Positions 9,830 through 22,395 are shown, numbered from the stretch's first letter. The stretch: DNA of 64,000 nucleotides from Nymphaea colorata (GCF_008831285.2 NC_045146.1:10552972-10616971); one strand, 5' to 3'. The notes: a model not told the origin generated them from the letters alone. Translations and numbers: made by a program.

Positions 9830-11150
9830 ACGCTATGATCGGGCCCTAAAGATGTTAGATCCAAACTTTATGATCCAAACTCAACTAAACTGAATGGATC
9901 CTTAACATATTCGAATATCGCTAAAAATGGTGGATAGGTGGATCAAAAACAAACATGGATCCACATATAAGAATCCATCATCCTTGATTTTTCACCAAAT
10001 GAACCTTGATGCCAAGAACAAAAAACTGAATTCAGACCCAAATTCGATCCATTATCCCTTATTGGATTTAGATTGCTGAAAGGGTCTAGAAGAACCTTTA
10101 TCCAGATCTGAATATGAGATGGGCCTTAAATGAATCCAGGGTAGGTTCAGATCGTACATGGCCCAACCATGATCCATTTTCTCTTATTGGATCAATTTAG
10201 TTCAAGCTCTAATCAAGACCTGAATATGGAACCCAGACTCAAACCATATTCAAATTTATTGCTTCATGTTGAATCTCAATAACAGATCTAAATCTAAGTT
10301 ATGGATCAAGGATTCAACCTTTTAACTAAAGAGATCCTAATTGTAAAACAATGATCTGTATCCAAAAACACTTGAAGACTGATTCATATTGCCTTATTGG
10401 ATCTGCTCACCACCATTTAGATCCTGATGTGGTATCGAAACTAACTTGATTTAAATCCTCTTCCAAAATCTTTATTCTAGACCCGTTTTAAAACAAATGG
10501 ACTGAGTTGCAAGAGAAAGAGATTCTGTCATATTTGATCCTTAATTCTTTATTTGGATCTGAAAAATAAACTTGACTGGATCGTGAACTGAAATCCGGTT
10601 AAGATGGAGGAGGGTATGAGTCTAAACATTCTGGATATAGACCCCCATTTGATCCATAACACTTTGTTGCATCTAAGTTAGAGGCTCGGGTTAGGTTCTG
10701 GATCCAAACTGCAAACCAAAATTGAGTGGTTGCATTTCACTTTACTCCAAAATTCAAATTCTTGAATATAAAATCCAGATCGTAATGTCAACCAAAACGG
10801 ATCTAGGTCAAAGGATATCTTAATTTTGACCCAAAATGATCTATAACTTCTTCAGATCTGGAAAAAATAACTTGAATTTGGACTAATTACTCATTTCCTA
10901 ATCTAATACAATTTCCGAATGATCAGATCAGGTCTCAAACATAAAATCCAACATACAAGTAATCCATATCCGGTCTGGCTCAATTGCACACATTAGTAAA
11001 CGATGTACAACTAAATGAAAGCAAAATATGGGTCTAAGGAAAAATTAAAATGAAAGCAATGGAGAGCATTTAAATGTATAAAAGAAAACAGGAAATGCAT
11101 CTGGAATGTCCCAAAACCGGACCGTGCTCTTGATCGGATCAGTTCACCGT
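9830..11150. repeat. GATC-dense degenerate repeat tract
   Basis: By eye about 30 GATC tetramers fall in about 1.3 kb, against roughly five expected by chance. They sit in a loosely repeated phrase, GATCCATTN(4-6)CTTATTGGATC, for example near 10046, 10170, 10381, 10535 and 10650. Spacing is irregular (115-211 bp), so this is a degenerate array rather than a clean satellite. No coding frame is supported. Confidence 0.6.
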
Positions 11151-11179
11151 ATCCACGCCTTTATTAAAAAAAAAAAAAA

Positions 11180-12190
11180 GTTAGGGCTCCAAAGGAAACC
11201 CTCATCGTCTTGGTGAGGGGAGAGAGTGCAGCAAGACACCCCTCACCGCCACACCCCGCTCACCGCCATCACTGCTGCCCTAGGTCGCCGGTAGAAAGAA
11301 AGAACCATCGCAGACCATGGATATGGCTGGTCATGGGACGCGTCTGCCGCCGGATCCCTGCTTGCCGGAGGTAAGTACAACCGAATGGGCGGCGTTGTGC
11401 TCTCCCAACCCCAGTGTGCATATGGTAGGACAGGGGAGGAGGAAGAATGAGAGAAGAATGGGCCGTCGTGCGGTGGCCCTTGCCTCTCTTACTCTCCCTT
11501 CCACTATTAATGGAAGGCCTTTACGGCCCTCCCTACAACCTCCCTTATCCTTATACGGCTGGTGTTGGCATCCATCAGTGCCAGCGTTGCCATCGGGAGG
11601 GGTTGAAATGGAGAGCCTTCCTCCTCCCTTTCTGTCGACAGCAATCGGAAGGGGTTCTGCGCTCCCTCTCGGCTTTTCACAGAATAGTATGGCCGCCTAG
11701 TACGCCACAGCGCCCTTCTTCTCTGTCGCCCTCCCTTTTTTTAAATTTTTTTTTTTGGAGAAAAAACCAACAAGTCACCGGCGAGCACCGGATGCCAGTG
11801 ACCCAAGCCAGCGACCCTGGTCCCTGTTCTTCGGTCACTTTGCATCTGCAACAAAGGGGAAGGGCAGTGGGTGGGTTGCCGACGAGCACCCGATGCCGGC
11901 ATCGCAAAATCGGCAGCAAAAAAAAAAAAAAAAGCGAGCTGAAACTGCCGACCAACAATAGCGAGGATTGGCAGTAACAAATAAAAAGTCTTACAAAGAG
12001 AGAAGTAACCTGCAACCACTGGTAGCGGTAGCATGCTCCATTCGGAGGAGCGTCTCAGCGCAGTGGCAAGGGAGCGTGGCCCATAGCCCATTGTTGGAGC
12101 TTCACCCGCAAGCCGATTTCTCCTCCGCCGTTACCGTCCGGTGATGAGCACAGGCAAGGGGAGCAGGACCCACTCACTCCGTGATCTCTC
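11180..12190. other. GC-rich island without an identified gene
   Basis: Base composition changes sharply from the AT-rich surroundings, with CGCCG and GCCGG words. Plus-strand frames of 127 and 176 codons (11317-11700, 11447-11977) and overlapping minus-strand frames exist, but they show no domain, run through A and T homopolymers and overlap one another, so I do not call them genes. Related segments at about 11779 and 11877 (GCACCSGATGCC) hint at an internal duplication. A good donor, GAGGTAAGTA, follows an ATG at 11317, so a first exon cannot be excluded. Confidence 0.4.
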
Positions 12191-12239
12191 TGACTCACTT
12201 AAGCGATGTGTCGCTTCATACGTGTATAGAGAAAATGGA

Positions 12240-14480
12240 TACGCATTTACATGAGAAGAAAAAGACCGTTGTGAGCCTGAATGCAAACATCATAATTGTA
12301 AAAGATAAATGGTCAACTCTTTTATGATATTATTAATTAAGGTTTATTAAACGGATAATTCCAACAGATGAAACATAGTCTATGAACTGCAATTGTAAGT
12401 GATGGCACATATACCTACATTACCTCTTTAAATTCCAATCTAATTTGCCTCTTAAATTGCCATTGTCCGATTTGTCGATAGAATTCGAACATAAAGGCAC
12501 CATCGAATCCCCATTGAATGTTTTTCGATAATGATCATTTGGGTTTGTGCTACTCTAACGTTCCGAAAACATGATCGACTAAAAAAGATATTTAGTCCCG
12601 TCGCGTATAAAAGCAAAAAAAGAAAAAGAAAGAAAAGCAACAGAGACTCATTCGCAAATTAGTTTTCTGCCCATGATGAAAAACTGTTGCACGTAAATGC
12701 CAATTCCTGGAAAAGGTAATCTTCTTTACAATCTTGTTCATCTCTAAATTCCACCACCGGAAACCACAAATCAAATTACCACTATATAGGATGCGTCATA
12801 TGACATGCGTTTATACCTTAGAATGCTATTGCACACTCAATATTGCAACCCTGATACGTAAATTGTCTGGGAACGTGAATTTTTGCTGAAGGCATACCTA
12901 CCCATCTTTATTTTTTTTCCTCGACCGTCTGCCAGATAGTTCGATACGGAAAAATATTTCATGGCAAGCAAACATCAAAATAACAGATGAAATTCAGAAA
13001 TTTGGTAGGAAAAAACTTACGTTGCTTCCCTTCCATACTTGGTAAAGCCTCGGCATTCCAACTAAGAAAGATTCAGGATTCCTGTTTCTTTCTGCAGTCA
13101 AAGACCATCAAGGGAAGGATGAACGACAATCAAATTAAGCACATCTTGATGGTGGTAGCAGTGGATCAATCTTGGCTTTTGCTATTTCCTTTTAGGTCCA
13201 CCGGAAAGATTGAGCAGGAACAGGGGAATATTTTCCTTCCTCTCTCTCTGTCTCTCTCTCTTCCCCTGTTCCGGCTTAGCTGCGGATCCAACAATAGACG
13301 TCCTCAGCCAGACAACCCCCCACCTCCCCACCACCATCTCTCTCTCTCTCTCTCTCTCTTCCAACCCTTTATCTTCTTTCTCTCTCTAAAAACAAGGAAT
13401 CGCTATCTCTGTCTACCTATTCTTCTCATTCTCTCTATAGCGGGAAGGCAGAATCATCCTCCACGACGTAAAAACTAACGAAGAACAGGGACACGTGGGG
13501 AAGCTGATGATCTGGCAATAGTAATTTTGTTAGACAGGAAAAGGCCAATTCTCTCTTGTCATAGAGCAATAAGTTAATCTCATTTTAATAGAAAATGACT
13601 TTTCCACTAGTAAATATATTAATGTTGTAGTCTAATACAACAATAATAACAATATTACTAATCTATATGCTGGCGCACCCATGCACGGAAGATGTAAAAC
13701 TTTAAGCAGATCATAAGACCTGACAAATCACATTTTTTGACTGAAACACCTAATCTGCAGTCCTTTTCTCTGGTTTTTTAGTTTAAAACAACATTGTCCG
13801 ATGAGAGTATTATCGACTCAGCGTATACCACATTTTGCAAATATTTTTCCACTTAAAATTAGAAGAACCTATTATATATTATTATTGAAGCAAATATGAC
13901 GGTTCTTTTTTTACTAATGAAGGGATCGATAGTGGCTAAAGTAGTTGATTCAGTACAAGAATGGGCTTACATTCAAAGGGGGAAGGCTATTTAGCACATT
14001 GTTTCTGTCATGAATAGATAATATGCATGACACTGGTTATAAGTGTCAGCTGCGTAATCGGAAGTCCCGACGTAAGTTCTTTTTTCTTTAGAATGTTCCA
14101 TTGAAGTTGATCAAATTAATATGTTTGTCCAAGATGCTTTATTATAGTGATTAATTTGGAACTTTACTTTGTAATTTTCCTTTTGAATGATTCAATGGTA
14201 CATCTCTGGCTCCTCCTTTTTTTAGCTATATTGAGAAGATCATATCTTAGCATAGTAAAACACGCATGAAAGTATGGAAGCCGCTCACGCTAACCACGTC
14301 AGATCGTTACAGACCAACAATGTTGCATGAGGAAGGTACTGCTCGCCCATAATAGGGATTGATCGCTGGTTATATGCATAGGCTGTGCATCCATTGATAG
14401 GTAAGCAAATAGATAATTTGGTGCAATGATGTAACTTGACGGGTCAATTAATGCATAAAAAGGAACCAAATGAACGTTCA
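12240..14480. other. Gene-free stretch with CT-rich microsatellites
   Basis: No recognised gene. CT runs lie at about 13239-13263 and 13337-13361, and open frames across them (e.g. 12987-13478) are compositional. Confidence 0.5.
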
Positions 14481-14489
14481 CGGCATCTA

Positions 14490-14490
14490 T

Positions 14491-14522
<32 letters not shown>
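14490..14522. repeat. (TA)n microsatellite
   Basis: A TA run of about 30 bp. Confidence 0.95.
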
Positions 14523-14524
<2 letters not shown>

Positions 14525-14759
14525 AGTAAGCATCTACTCAGGATACACCTTAAGAGAAAGCTTTTGGTCATGAAAGTAGACTGTAAACGAGTCAAACCAT
14601 GTTAACCTTGGTAATGCCTATGTGGTGTTTTCTTGTTTCTCTATTGTTCTTTCGTAGAAGACATTTTTTAAGAGAGAGAGAGAGAGAGCATTCCTTAAAC
14701 ACCATCCTGCAACGGGCGTTCGATAGAAACCAGGTGTACAAAAATCCAAATACAATCAA

Positions 14760-15135
14760 AAGATCAATGGCAGTCCAACCAAAAGAAACCAACCGTAAAG
14801 ACAAAGATCTACGAAAAGCACGAGTACCAATGGAACCCATAAAGAAGCCATCGGTGGCAGAACCCATAGCAAACCTCAGCAACGGCATAACACAAAGCAG
14901 AACCAAACGACAGTGGAACCCATGACGGAAGCAAGCTGCAATGTAACTTAAAGCAGAACCTGTTGAGAACTCAATGGCAATAGAATCCAGAGGCAGTAGA
15001 ACCCATCATAAGGACAGACTATAACCCAAGGGTGGTAGAATCATTGAACTCAACGGCAACAGAACCTTGCAGAGTCTAGCCTTAGAGGCAAACACCTTCT
15101 ATAGGAACCCATTGGAAAACGTAGTAGTATAACCC
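14760..15135. repeat. Degenerate reiteration of a GGCAGNAGAACCCAT motif
   Basis: About ten variants of GGCAGTAGAACCCAT/GTGGAACCCAT occur between 14768 and 15130 at irregular 15-50 bp spacing. A GA microsatellite precedes it (14671-14688). No coding function is supported. Confidence 0.55.
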
Positions 15136-15399
15136 ATAATGACGGTGGATGGAACAGCAGACGACGAAACTAGCAGGAAACATCGATAAAAAACCCAATT
15201 ACAACCAGGATGGGAGCAAAGGGGAAAGATGAGGATGAGAGGAGAAACAGACAGAGATGAGATGAGATGAGACGATGAGAGCATGCGATGGCTGCTAGCA
15301 GGCACCTCCCATTCTGCGATGGCATCCAGCACCGTAGGGAGATGAAGAGATGACAGAAAGAGCCCTCCGAGAGAGACAGAAAGAGAGAGAGAGAGAAGT

Positions 15400-16549
15400 C
15401 GACTTTCAATGAGCTACTGTAGATTCATCGTATTTTAGCTAGGCACGATTATGCAAATTGTCGTGTACTGATCAATATTACTTTCACAAGGTACTTAGCT
15501 TATGGTTGTCAAAAATTCAAAATTTTTGTGCAAGAAAGATGATGCCCAACAATGCATTGGTAGTTACATGTAACCCAGCTTCATGTAAGCTCTTGGTTTC
15601 TGTCGTTTGCAGTACAAACAAGGGTCGTGTGAAAAAGATATTCAGATATTCAACAATGGACATACTTTCCCTAATTGCTTTCAATTGAAATATACTTTAC
15701 ATTCATTAAGTAGAAAAATGCATGTAATTTGTGGGTATTTATTATGCAAACATGCAACAAAGGCTCCATTTGAGTTCTTGATTTTACCTTCATAAGCATT
15801 TTTTCTAGACATTATGAATTGTAGCCATCATGCTAAAAAATTCAAGTAGACTCAAAATTCAAGATTGTTCTACAACATGAACTTGTTCCTACACTGTTTT
15901 TGAATAATAAACAATAAGGAATATGTCGCATCTAACAACTTTAGAACAAAACTGTCGACCACATTATTTATTCTTCGTGCATGTTCTAAGGAGGAACAAC
16001 CTCCCTTTAATAACCAACCATTCTTCAGGCACCACGGATATTACCCTAATTGACAAAATCTGCATATTATTTTCAAGTTTCATGTTGAGGAGTGCCAACC
16101 CTAAACGCTGGTGGTACCTCCACAAAACATACAAGTGCCTTTAATAGTATCAAGGAAAGTTTTTTTTTTACTGTTTTGAAATCTAAAATTCATTTAAGTC
16201 TCTTCATTTTTTGTCACAGAAAGTTATAAGTTTGTCCCCCTAATAGATGAACGTGTGTTTGGGGTTTCTCATGCATAATATGTGTACTGCATCGCTTCCC
16301 TCCTAAATCTGTCTTCATTTGAACCAGTGCACCCATTAGTACCAAGATGCAGATGCCCTTCATTAATAAAATATTCATATCATTAGTAAAATATTCATAT
16401 CATCCCTCCTCATCGGAACTACAAAGACCCTTCATGAAATCCTCACAACCGGACCCCTGGAAAAAGCCTACAATAGTAGACCCCTCAAGTTTCAAGTTGA
16501 AATTAAAGGATAGTCAGCAAAGACTGTCTCAAACAATTATATACATTAC
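15400..16549. other. Gene-free stretch
   Basis: No recognised gene or repeat apart from a short duplicated segment with AAAATATTCATATCAT near 16368-16400. Confidence 0.5.
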
Positions 16550-16785
16550 CACTACAACAAATAACATAATTGGCTAGAACCAGTGCCGTAGCCAATAAGC
16601 AAGCTGTTGTTGCCAAAAAATACTTTTGGCAACAGTTCACACCTTAGCAATTGCTAAGGGTGCCATAAGCCTTGTGCCCAAAAAATAATTGGGTAAGTCC
16701 AGAGCGATCGCCAAAAAGTTTTTGGCCATGACTCACCTTCTTATTAGCCAGAATAGAAGCTGTTGCCGTAAAGCTTTTGGCACAA
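16550..16785 (+). mobile_element. One terminus of a CACTA-like (En/Spm) transposon
   Basis: The segment opens with CACTACAACAAAT, the terminal sequence type of CACTA transposons. It continues with short inverted subterminal repeats such as TTGCCAAAA...TTTTGGCAA (16611-16632) and GCCAAAAAGTTTTTGGCC (16711-16726), typical transposase-binding subterminal arrays. No opposite end (TTTGTTGTAGTG) is seen nearby, so this is a solitary or truncated end. Confidence 0.55.
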
Positions 16786-16881
16786 CTCAATTTTTTTACA
16801 AGTCGTACTTCCTGTTGCACACACACATATTCAATTTTAAATAAAACTAAAAGAAATCTGTCACAAATTCAGATTTCATTA

Positions 16882-16908
16882 CAAAAAAAAAAAAAAAAAA
16901 AAAAAAAA
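16882..16908. repeat. Poly-A tract
   Basis: An A homopolymer of about 27 bp. It could mark the tail of a retroposed sequence, but nothing recognisable precedes it. Confidence 0.9.
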
Positions 16909-17267
16909 CAAGATTGTGCCCACTTACATACAAAATTTATACATAACCATAAATTTACACACAAATTTATCTGGTGTCTAGTTTTCAAACCATTTCAAAT
17001 TCAAATTTGGGGTGTTCTCAATATCTTATATCAAAATGACTAGGTATGGAAAGCAAACGAAATACATAAAAACAAATTAAGCATTGAACAATTTAGAAAA
17101 TCCTTCCTGCCGAGTGAATGATGATGTGAAGTTCTCTCCCTCCCTACAAATACTTTTGGCATCTCTAATCTGTTCAGAATCCTCTCGATCTCTTTTATTT
17201 CTCTCCGACGCTCTCAAACTCAAGCAAATGTTGTGAAGATCCTGATCTCTCTCAAATGATCTTTGGG

Positions 17268-17316
17268 AACTCTCTCTCTCTCTCTCTCTCTCACGCACAC
17301 ACACACACACACACGC
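17268..17316. repeat. Compound microsatellite (CT)n(CA)n
   Basis: A CT run of about 24 bp is followed by a CA run of about 22 bp, separated by CACG. Confidence 0.93.
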
Positions 17317-17319
17317 ATA

Positions 17320-18130
17320 GTGGAATGCTCTATATTAACGATGCAATGAAGGCATTCTTTGCATGCAAATATAAGGTTGTGCAAAGATGAGATAAGGGAA
17401 CCTAATTGCCACAACTACACTCTAAGCCAAGGTCAAAGTGAATAAGACAGATTGTGGTATTTTATATTGTTTGATGTTCGTTGTTGTATGCTATCATTGA
17501 CTACCATGGCCACTTTGGGTGTGCCTCGTCCATTTCCTGAGCTTCTTTTTCACTCATCTAGTTTTCCAGTTTTAATAATTTTTATTATGGTTTTGTTTGT
17601 CATGTTTCGTTTTGCTGTAAGAGTATTTTATATTTTTTCTCTGTGAACTTGGAAGCATGACATTGTCAAGTTTGTTATGTTATCATGTGAAAAGGTAAAT
17701 TAGAAAAAACCTTTTAGTGTTTCACCTATGTGATAGAGTATCAAATCCTTGAGTGCATTCCCATGTCCAATAATATAGACTTAAGCTGCCATGCATTCTT
17801 ACATTATAAAACTAAATCAGTGCAACTACTCAGTTTTACTGTAGGAACTCTCTAAGGAACTTCAAGTTTAAACTTGCTTTTGATATGCATAGAAATAAAT
17901 CATTAATCAATATGTAAATTTCCCACAAAAATAAATCACATGTACATTGTAGCAAGTGCATGACTATCGTTTGATGTTGTTATTGACACATACACCCAAC
18001 ACTTAAATCACAACATTAGATAGCACAACTCTAGTCAAGAGGTCCCGAACTGCTAAGCCCACGGTTCTAGGCTTCTAGCAGAGATGGTTTCAAGGCCGCT
18101 TGTACCTTATTGTGACATGTTAAAGAAAGA
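17320..18130. other. Gene-free stretch
   Basis: Nothing recognised. Confidence 0.5.
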
Positions 18131-18136
18131 GATTTA

Positions 18137-19200
18137 GTGAGCTTTTCAAGAATGAAGGAATTGAGAGTACAAGCTGGGAAAAAGAGAATAATGAATAAGA
18201 AAGGTTTGCAGAAGAGAGATTGGAGAAGAAGGGTTGAAGTTGTTAAGGTTGAAGAAGTGAGGGTGGTTAACAAGTCTGTAGAGGGGCGCCTCCCAACTCA
18301 GGATCGCAGTCAAAGAAGAGGAATCTGTTTGGCCAATCAATGCTATCTGTACAAAGCAGATGAGGAAAACACAAGCCACATTTTCTTCACCTGCAAAATA
18401 GGCAAGCGGGTTTGGTCGGTGACTATGACCAAATTCAGAAGGGCTAATCTCCCAAATGGGAACATGGTGGAAGAAAGTGGTTTGCTAATAGATTTTTAAG
18501 CGAGGGTGGTTAACAAGATGGTGGAGAATCTTTTTGGAACCATCATTTGGGGTTTATTGACCGCAAGGAATAGACATATGATGGGCACTGCAGATGGAAG
18601 TGTTGAGACTTGAGAGGGAGGTGCAGAAGGGTCGTTAAAATATTTAAGGACGCCTGCGTTGCTGCCAGTAGGAATAAGAAAGAAATCACGCCCATCAAAA
18701 TTTGGATGCTCACCGGATGCACAGCAGATGAATGGCCACCTCTTCAGCCGGGCCATGTCTGTCTCCCGATTTTCTCCACTATCAGGGGAGGGAGAAAATT
18801 TATCTCCTACGGCGCTAGATGTCAGGACGATGAGGTCTGGTGCACAGGTACTTAGGAGACTCTATTTTTCCTGAAACCAACATCCTACTAAATCTGATGA
18901 TCTATGTCTATGCTGAAAAATGGTCTGGTTGTTTCCAACCAAAAACTGTGGTTAAGGTGGTGGATTAAAAGCTGTTGTGAATGGAGAAGGAATTTCGCTC
19001 GGGGGGCGTACCAAGATTGCTGAATCGGCTCGGAGACTGTTTTGCTGCAAAAATGAGCCCATGGTGGGGATTATCTCTTTACTGCTTGGTGCTTGCTTGG
19101 AACTAAGTGGCTTTCTTTTGTCCTGACACGGGTTTCTTTCCCCGTCTCAACAGAGTCGCATGGATGTAATTTTGGGGTTCTGCAGAGCTTGTGTCTAATC
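18137..19200 (+). pseudogene. LINE (non-LTR retrotransposon) 3' remnant with reverse-transcriptase zinc-binding domain
   Basis: The frame 18137-18499 contains GRLPTQDRSQRRG, CYLYKADEENTSHIFFTC and GKRVW, the pattern of the zf-RVT domain found after the reverse transcriptase of plant LINEs. The zinc ligands fit C-x2-C...H-x4-C only partly (CYLY instead of CxxC). The reading continues in other frames after a stop at 18497 (about 18500-18860), with IIWGLLTARNR resembling the usual tail. Endonuclease and RT are absent, as expected for a 5'-truncated LINE. The end is not precisely defined. Confidence 0.65.
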
Positions 19201-19609
19201 TCTTTGGATGTACTACTCCATTTTTTTATTTAATTTACTCAGGAAGAAGAACCTCCAGCAGGGTCATTTCGGCAATGTACATGACAGCCTACGTACGTTT
19301 TGCAGTTCTACTCTTTCCCCTGTGAGATCTTTTGCCACCCAAGGTTCTCAAAATGCACCACCAACTATGATCAAACTGGTGCATTATGTATATTCATCTT
19401 ACCGCACGCTAAGAATTACGATGTTTTCGTCCTCCGGTGAAAATTAAACATCTTGAATGTTCCTCCTTGCTTATCAAGCATGTCTTCCTACTAATTCACC
19501 TGTTGTAGGGAATGACCGTTTGGCAATTGTAGTAGTTGTTATTCGATATATAATCCCCTCGCTACTCCTTTATTATTGTTGACAAAGAAAGTGTTTGTCG
19601 TTGCTAAAC

Positions 19610-19975
19610 CTAAGCGTCGGGTCTGTCTGGGTATCTGATAGGCTCGGACTAGGAAGTTGGATTTTTAGGTGTCGGACCAATCCGAGCCCAACTCTCTAGT
19701 TGCCATACGAAGGCTCATTGCCTTGCTCTTATGTCTAAGCATAGGGGTTCGGCCCGACCCGACACTAGAATTTTAGGCTTGGGCCAGCCCGACACTTAAA
19801 ACTGGAACTTGAGCTTGGCCAAATTAAATTAAAAAACATATATTTTTAATATATAATTAATTATAATAAAATATTATAATTATATATAAAATATATATTA
19901 AAAGATTTTTTTCATCTTGTCGAATCGAGCCCACTCAAACCCGCTCGATAACTTATTGGGTTAACCCAATTCTTT
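19610..19975. repeat. GGCCCGACCCG-type dispersed repeat (possible small DNA transposon)
   Basis: Words such as GGTTCGGCCCGACCCGACAC and GGGCCAGCCCGACAC flank a very AT-rich core (19830-19910) with GAGCCCACTCAAACCCGCTCG beyond it. GC-rich subterminal words around an AT core are common in small plant transposons. No clean terminal repeat or target duplication is resolved. Confidence 0.4.
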
Positions 19976-20289
19976 TTTTTGGGACTCCAAGGCCTCCCTC
20001 AATCAGACCTGGGTACTCCCAAGTACTCATCCTGTACCGGACCCTTACTTACTTATGTTGAAAAGAGCGGCCAACCTTTAAGAGGAGGCTTGAGGCAACT
20101 GACCTGCAATCATTGCTCGAGGGATAAAAGATGCCCTGCGTGTTTATGTTTTTTCAAAGGAAGAGGAAATCTCTTTCCTGCAATTTTCAATGAAATGATC
20201 GACTTTGGCAAAATAAAAAAAAGAAAAAGAAAAGCTGTTGTTCACTTTTAAGAGGGAGGCAAGTGTGGACGACCTGTCGGCAATTACTA

Positions 20290-21500
20290 CCACACGGAGA
20301 GTAATAAAAAATAATAATAATTATTTTATATTTAATATTTTAAGGTAATTATTTTTATTTACATGTTGCCTCTTAAAAATTTAAATTTTATCACTGGTGC
20401 TCCTGTTTGCAACAGTGAATTCTACAGAGATAAATTAACACTTGTCACTAGGATACTGGGACAAATTTACCAACAGCTGCCCGCCCCAGAAAGTAGATGA
20501 AAAAGAAAGAGCAGTCAGTCCCCAGCGGAGCTCCTGAGAAAGAAGCCATAGATATCAATCATTGGTTAATGTACTTGCTCTGTTGTACTTGCTTCACAGG
20601 AACAAAAAAGGGTTTCACGTACAAAAACTATTAGACAATGGGGCCCGTGTATTTCAGAGATGCAATGGTTTCTGTTTATTTTGCCAATAATGTGGTCTTT
20701 CGTCCTTGATGCCTTCAGTTTTTTCTGAGCAATCTTTTACAAGTTCAGTCGCTGCAACATTATAGGATGGAGAATAATTTATATCTAGCTAAAGGGTAGC
20801 TGGAAGAACCCCGCAGTCCAACGAGCTGGTTTTCAATTGACACAGTACCACATTCCAACCATATGTAAAGAGAAAAGTAGATGGGAATATGACACTTTCC
20901 CTCTCCCCACTTTGTAAAAGGATTCTTATCAAATTCAATCCCAACTTATAAGGCAATTGACGCACAAAAATCATGCCTTTCTGTAAATGACAAATATATC
21001 TTTTTCTTTAGCATTTTTAAGACGAATCGATCAGTTCATTGCTTTAATTATAACTGGCATCTTTCTATATTCGTACTAAATAGCAAAATACGTGAACATC
21101 ATTTCCTAGAAAATAACTGTACGTTATTCTACTCGGTGTTGTTATAGGAGCATGTGTTTGGTTGCAGGAAGTGTATGGTTCGAAGAATCAGACTTTTACT
21201 TGATGCTATCAAGCCGCGCCTCGTGTGTAAGTGCCTCATGAATCGCTGCCAAATGATTTTTTATATTTTCATGTAAACTGTAATAGTTGAAAATAAAAAA
21301 ACTACTGTGTCTCGTGAACTAGCCTAGAAGGATGCCTCCCTGCCCTGTGTCGACCCAAATGAACATGGGCGCTCATGGGAGACACAGCAAAATGATTTTT
21401 TATATTTTCATAGTCTTTTTTAATACTTTCTGTTTATTAATTCAAAATTTTATAAGTGCATACAATGAATATATGTTGTTTGTTCAAAATCTAAAACTGG
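20290..21500. other. Gene-free stretch
   Basis: No recognised gene or element. Confidence 0.5.

Positions 21501-21503
<3 letters not shown>

Positions 21504-21579
<76 letters not shown>
21504..21579. repeat. Compound microsatellite (TA)n(GA)n
   Basis: TA run of about 31 bp followed by GA run of about 45 bp. Confidence 0.97.
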
Positions 21580-21582
<3 letters not shown>

Positions 21583-22044
21583 ATGATTCAATCGCGCCAA
21601 GATGTTAGGCAGATTGCTAACATTGTCACTAAAAAACAGTCATTACATTAACATTAGCAAACAAGATATTTCGGTGGCTTTAGCAATGAAGCATGGTCCT
21701 TTTACATTCAGCAGCACTATGTCATTTATTTGACAAAATGACAGTTGATGTGAATCGTGCCATCTTTAAATTGGATGGCTCAATACGACCTATCGAGTTA
21801 TTATTTTATTATTTTTCTCCACTTTCTCTTTCCCCGACCTTTTCTCTTTCCCAATTTCTCAAGTCCCTCACCCTCCCTTCCTCCCTCATCAACCAGCACC
21901 AGTGGCTGACGGCACGGGCCTCTGACAGGATGGGGGAAACGCACAGGCAGCCGCCTCTCTCTCCTCCCAAAATCTCTTTTTCCTTTTTTGTTTTAGGGAG
22001 AAGATGGGTGGATTGGATTGTTCCACCCATCTTCTCCATCCCTC

Positions 22045-22395
22045 CCACCTGTGGTAGACGAGGGACGCTGCCGGTGAGGCGCCGGGCAGTGGCGGCGGAG
22101 ATGGGTGAATTACCATCTCCTCCCTCCCTCCCTTCCTCTTCCTCCATCCCACCTGTGGTAAACCAGGGACGCCGCCGGGGGACGCTGCCGGTGAGGCGCC
22201 GGGCAGTGGCGGCGGAGATGGGTGAATTACCATCTCCTCCCTCCCTCCCTTCCTCTTCCTCCATCCCACCTGTGGTAAACCAGGGACGCCGCCGGGGGAC
22301 GCTGCCGGTGAGGCGCCGGGCAGTGGCGGCGGAGATGGGTGAATTACCATGGGATGGAGGAAGAGGGAGGGAGGGAGTCGATGGACCGTGGGAAG
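22045..22395. repeat. 117-bp GC-rich minisatellite, about three units
   Basis: The anchor GGGACGCTGCCGGTGAGGCG recurs at 22062, 22179 and 22296, giving a period of exactly 117 bp. Units two and three are almost identical and the first is slightly shorter at its start. Because 117 is divisible by three, long frames remain open on the plus strand (21693-22454) and in two minus-strand frames (21809-22399, 21889-22350). Each encodes 39-residue repeats without a known domain. I treat these as by-products of the repeat, not genes. Confidence 0.9.

Noticed and set aside
11317-12091. Several overlapping frames of 68-176 codons on both strands in the GC-rich island
   Set aside because: They overlap each other, cross A/T homopolymers and show no domain. 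Kept only as an island description.
12987-13478. 163-codon plus-strand frame
   Set aside because: Its length comes from CT microsatellites and no domain is visible.
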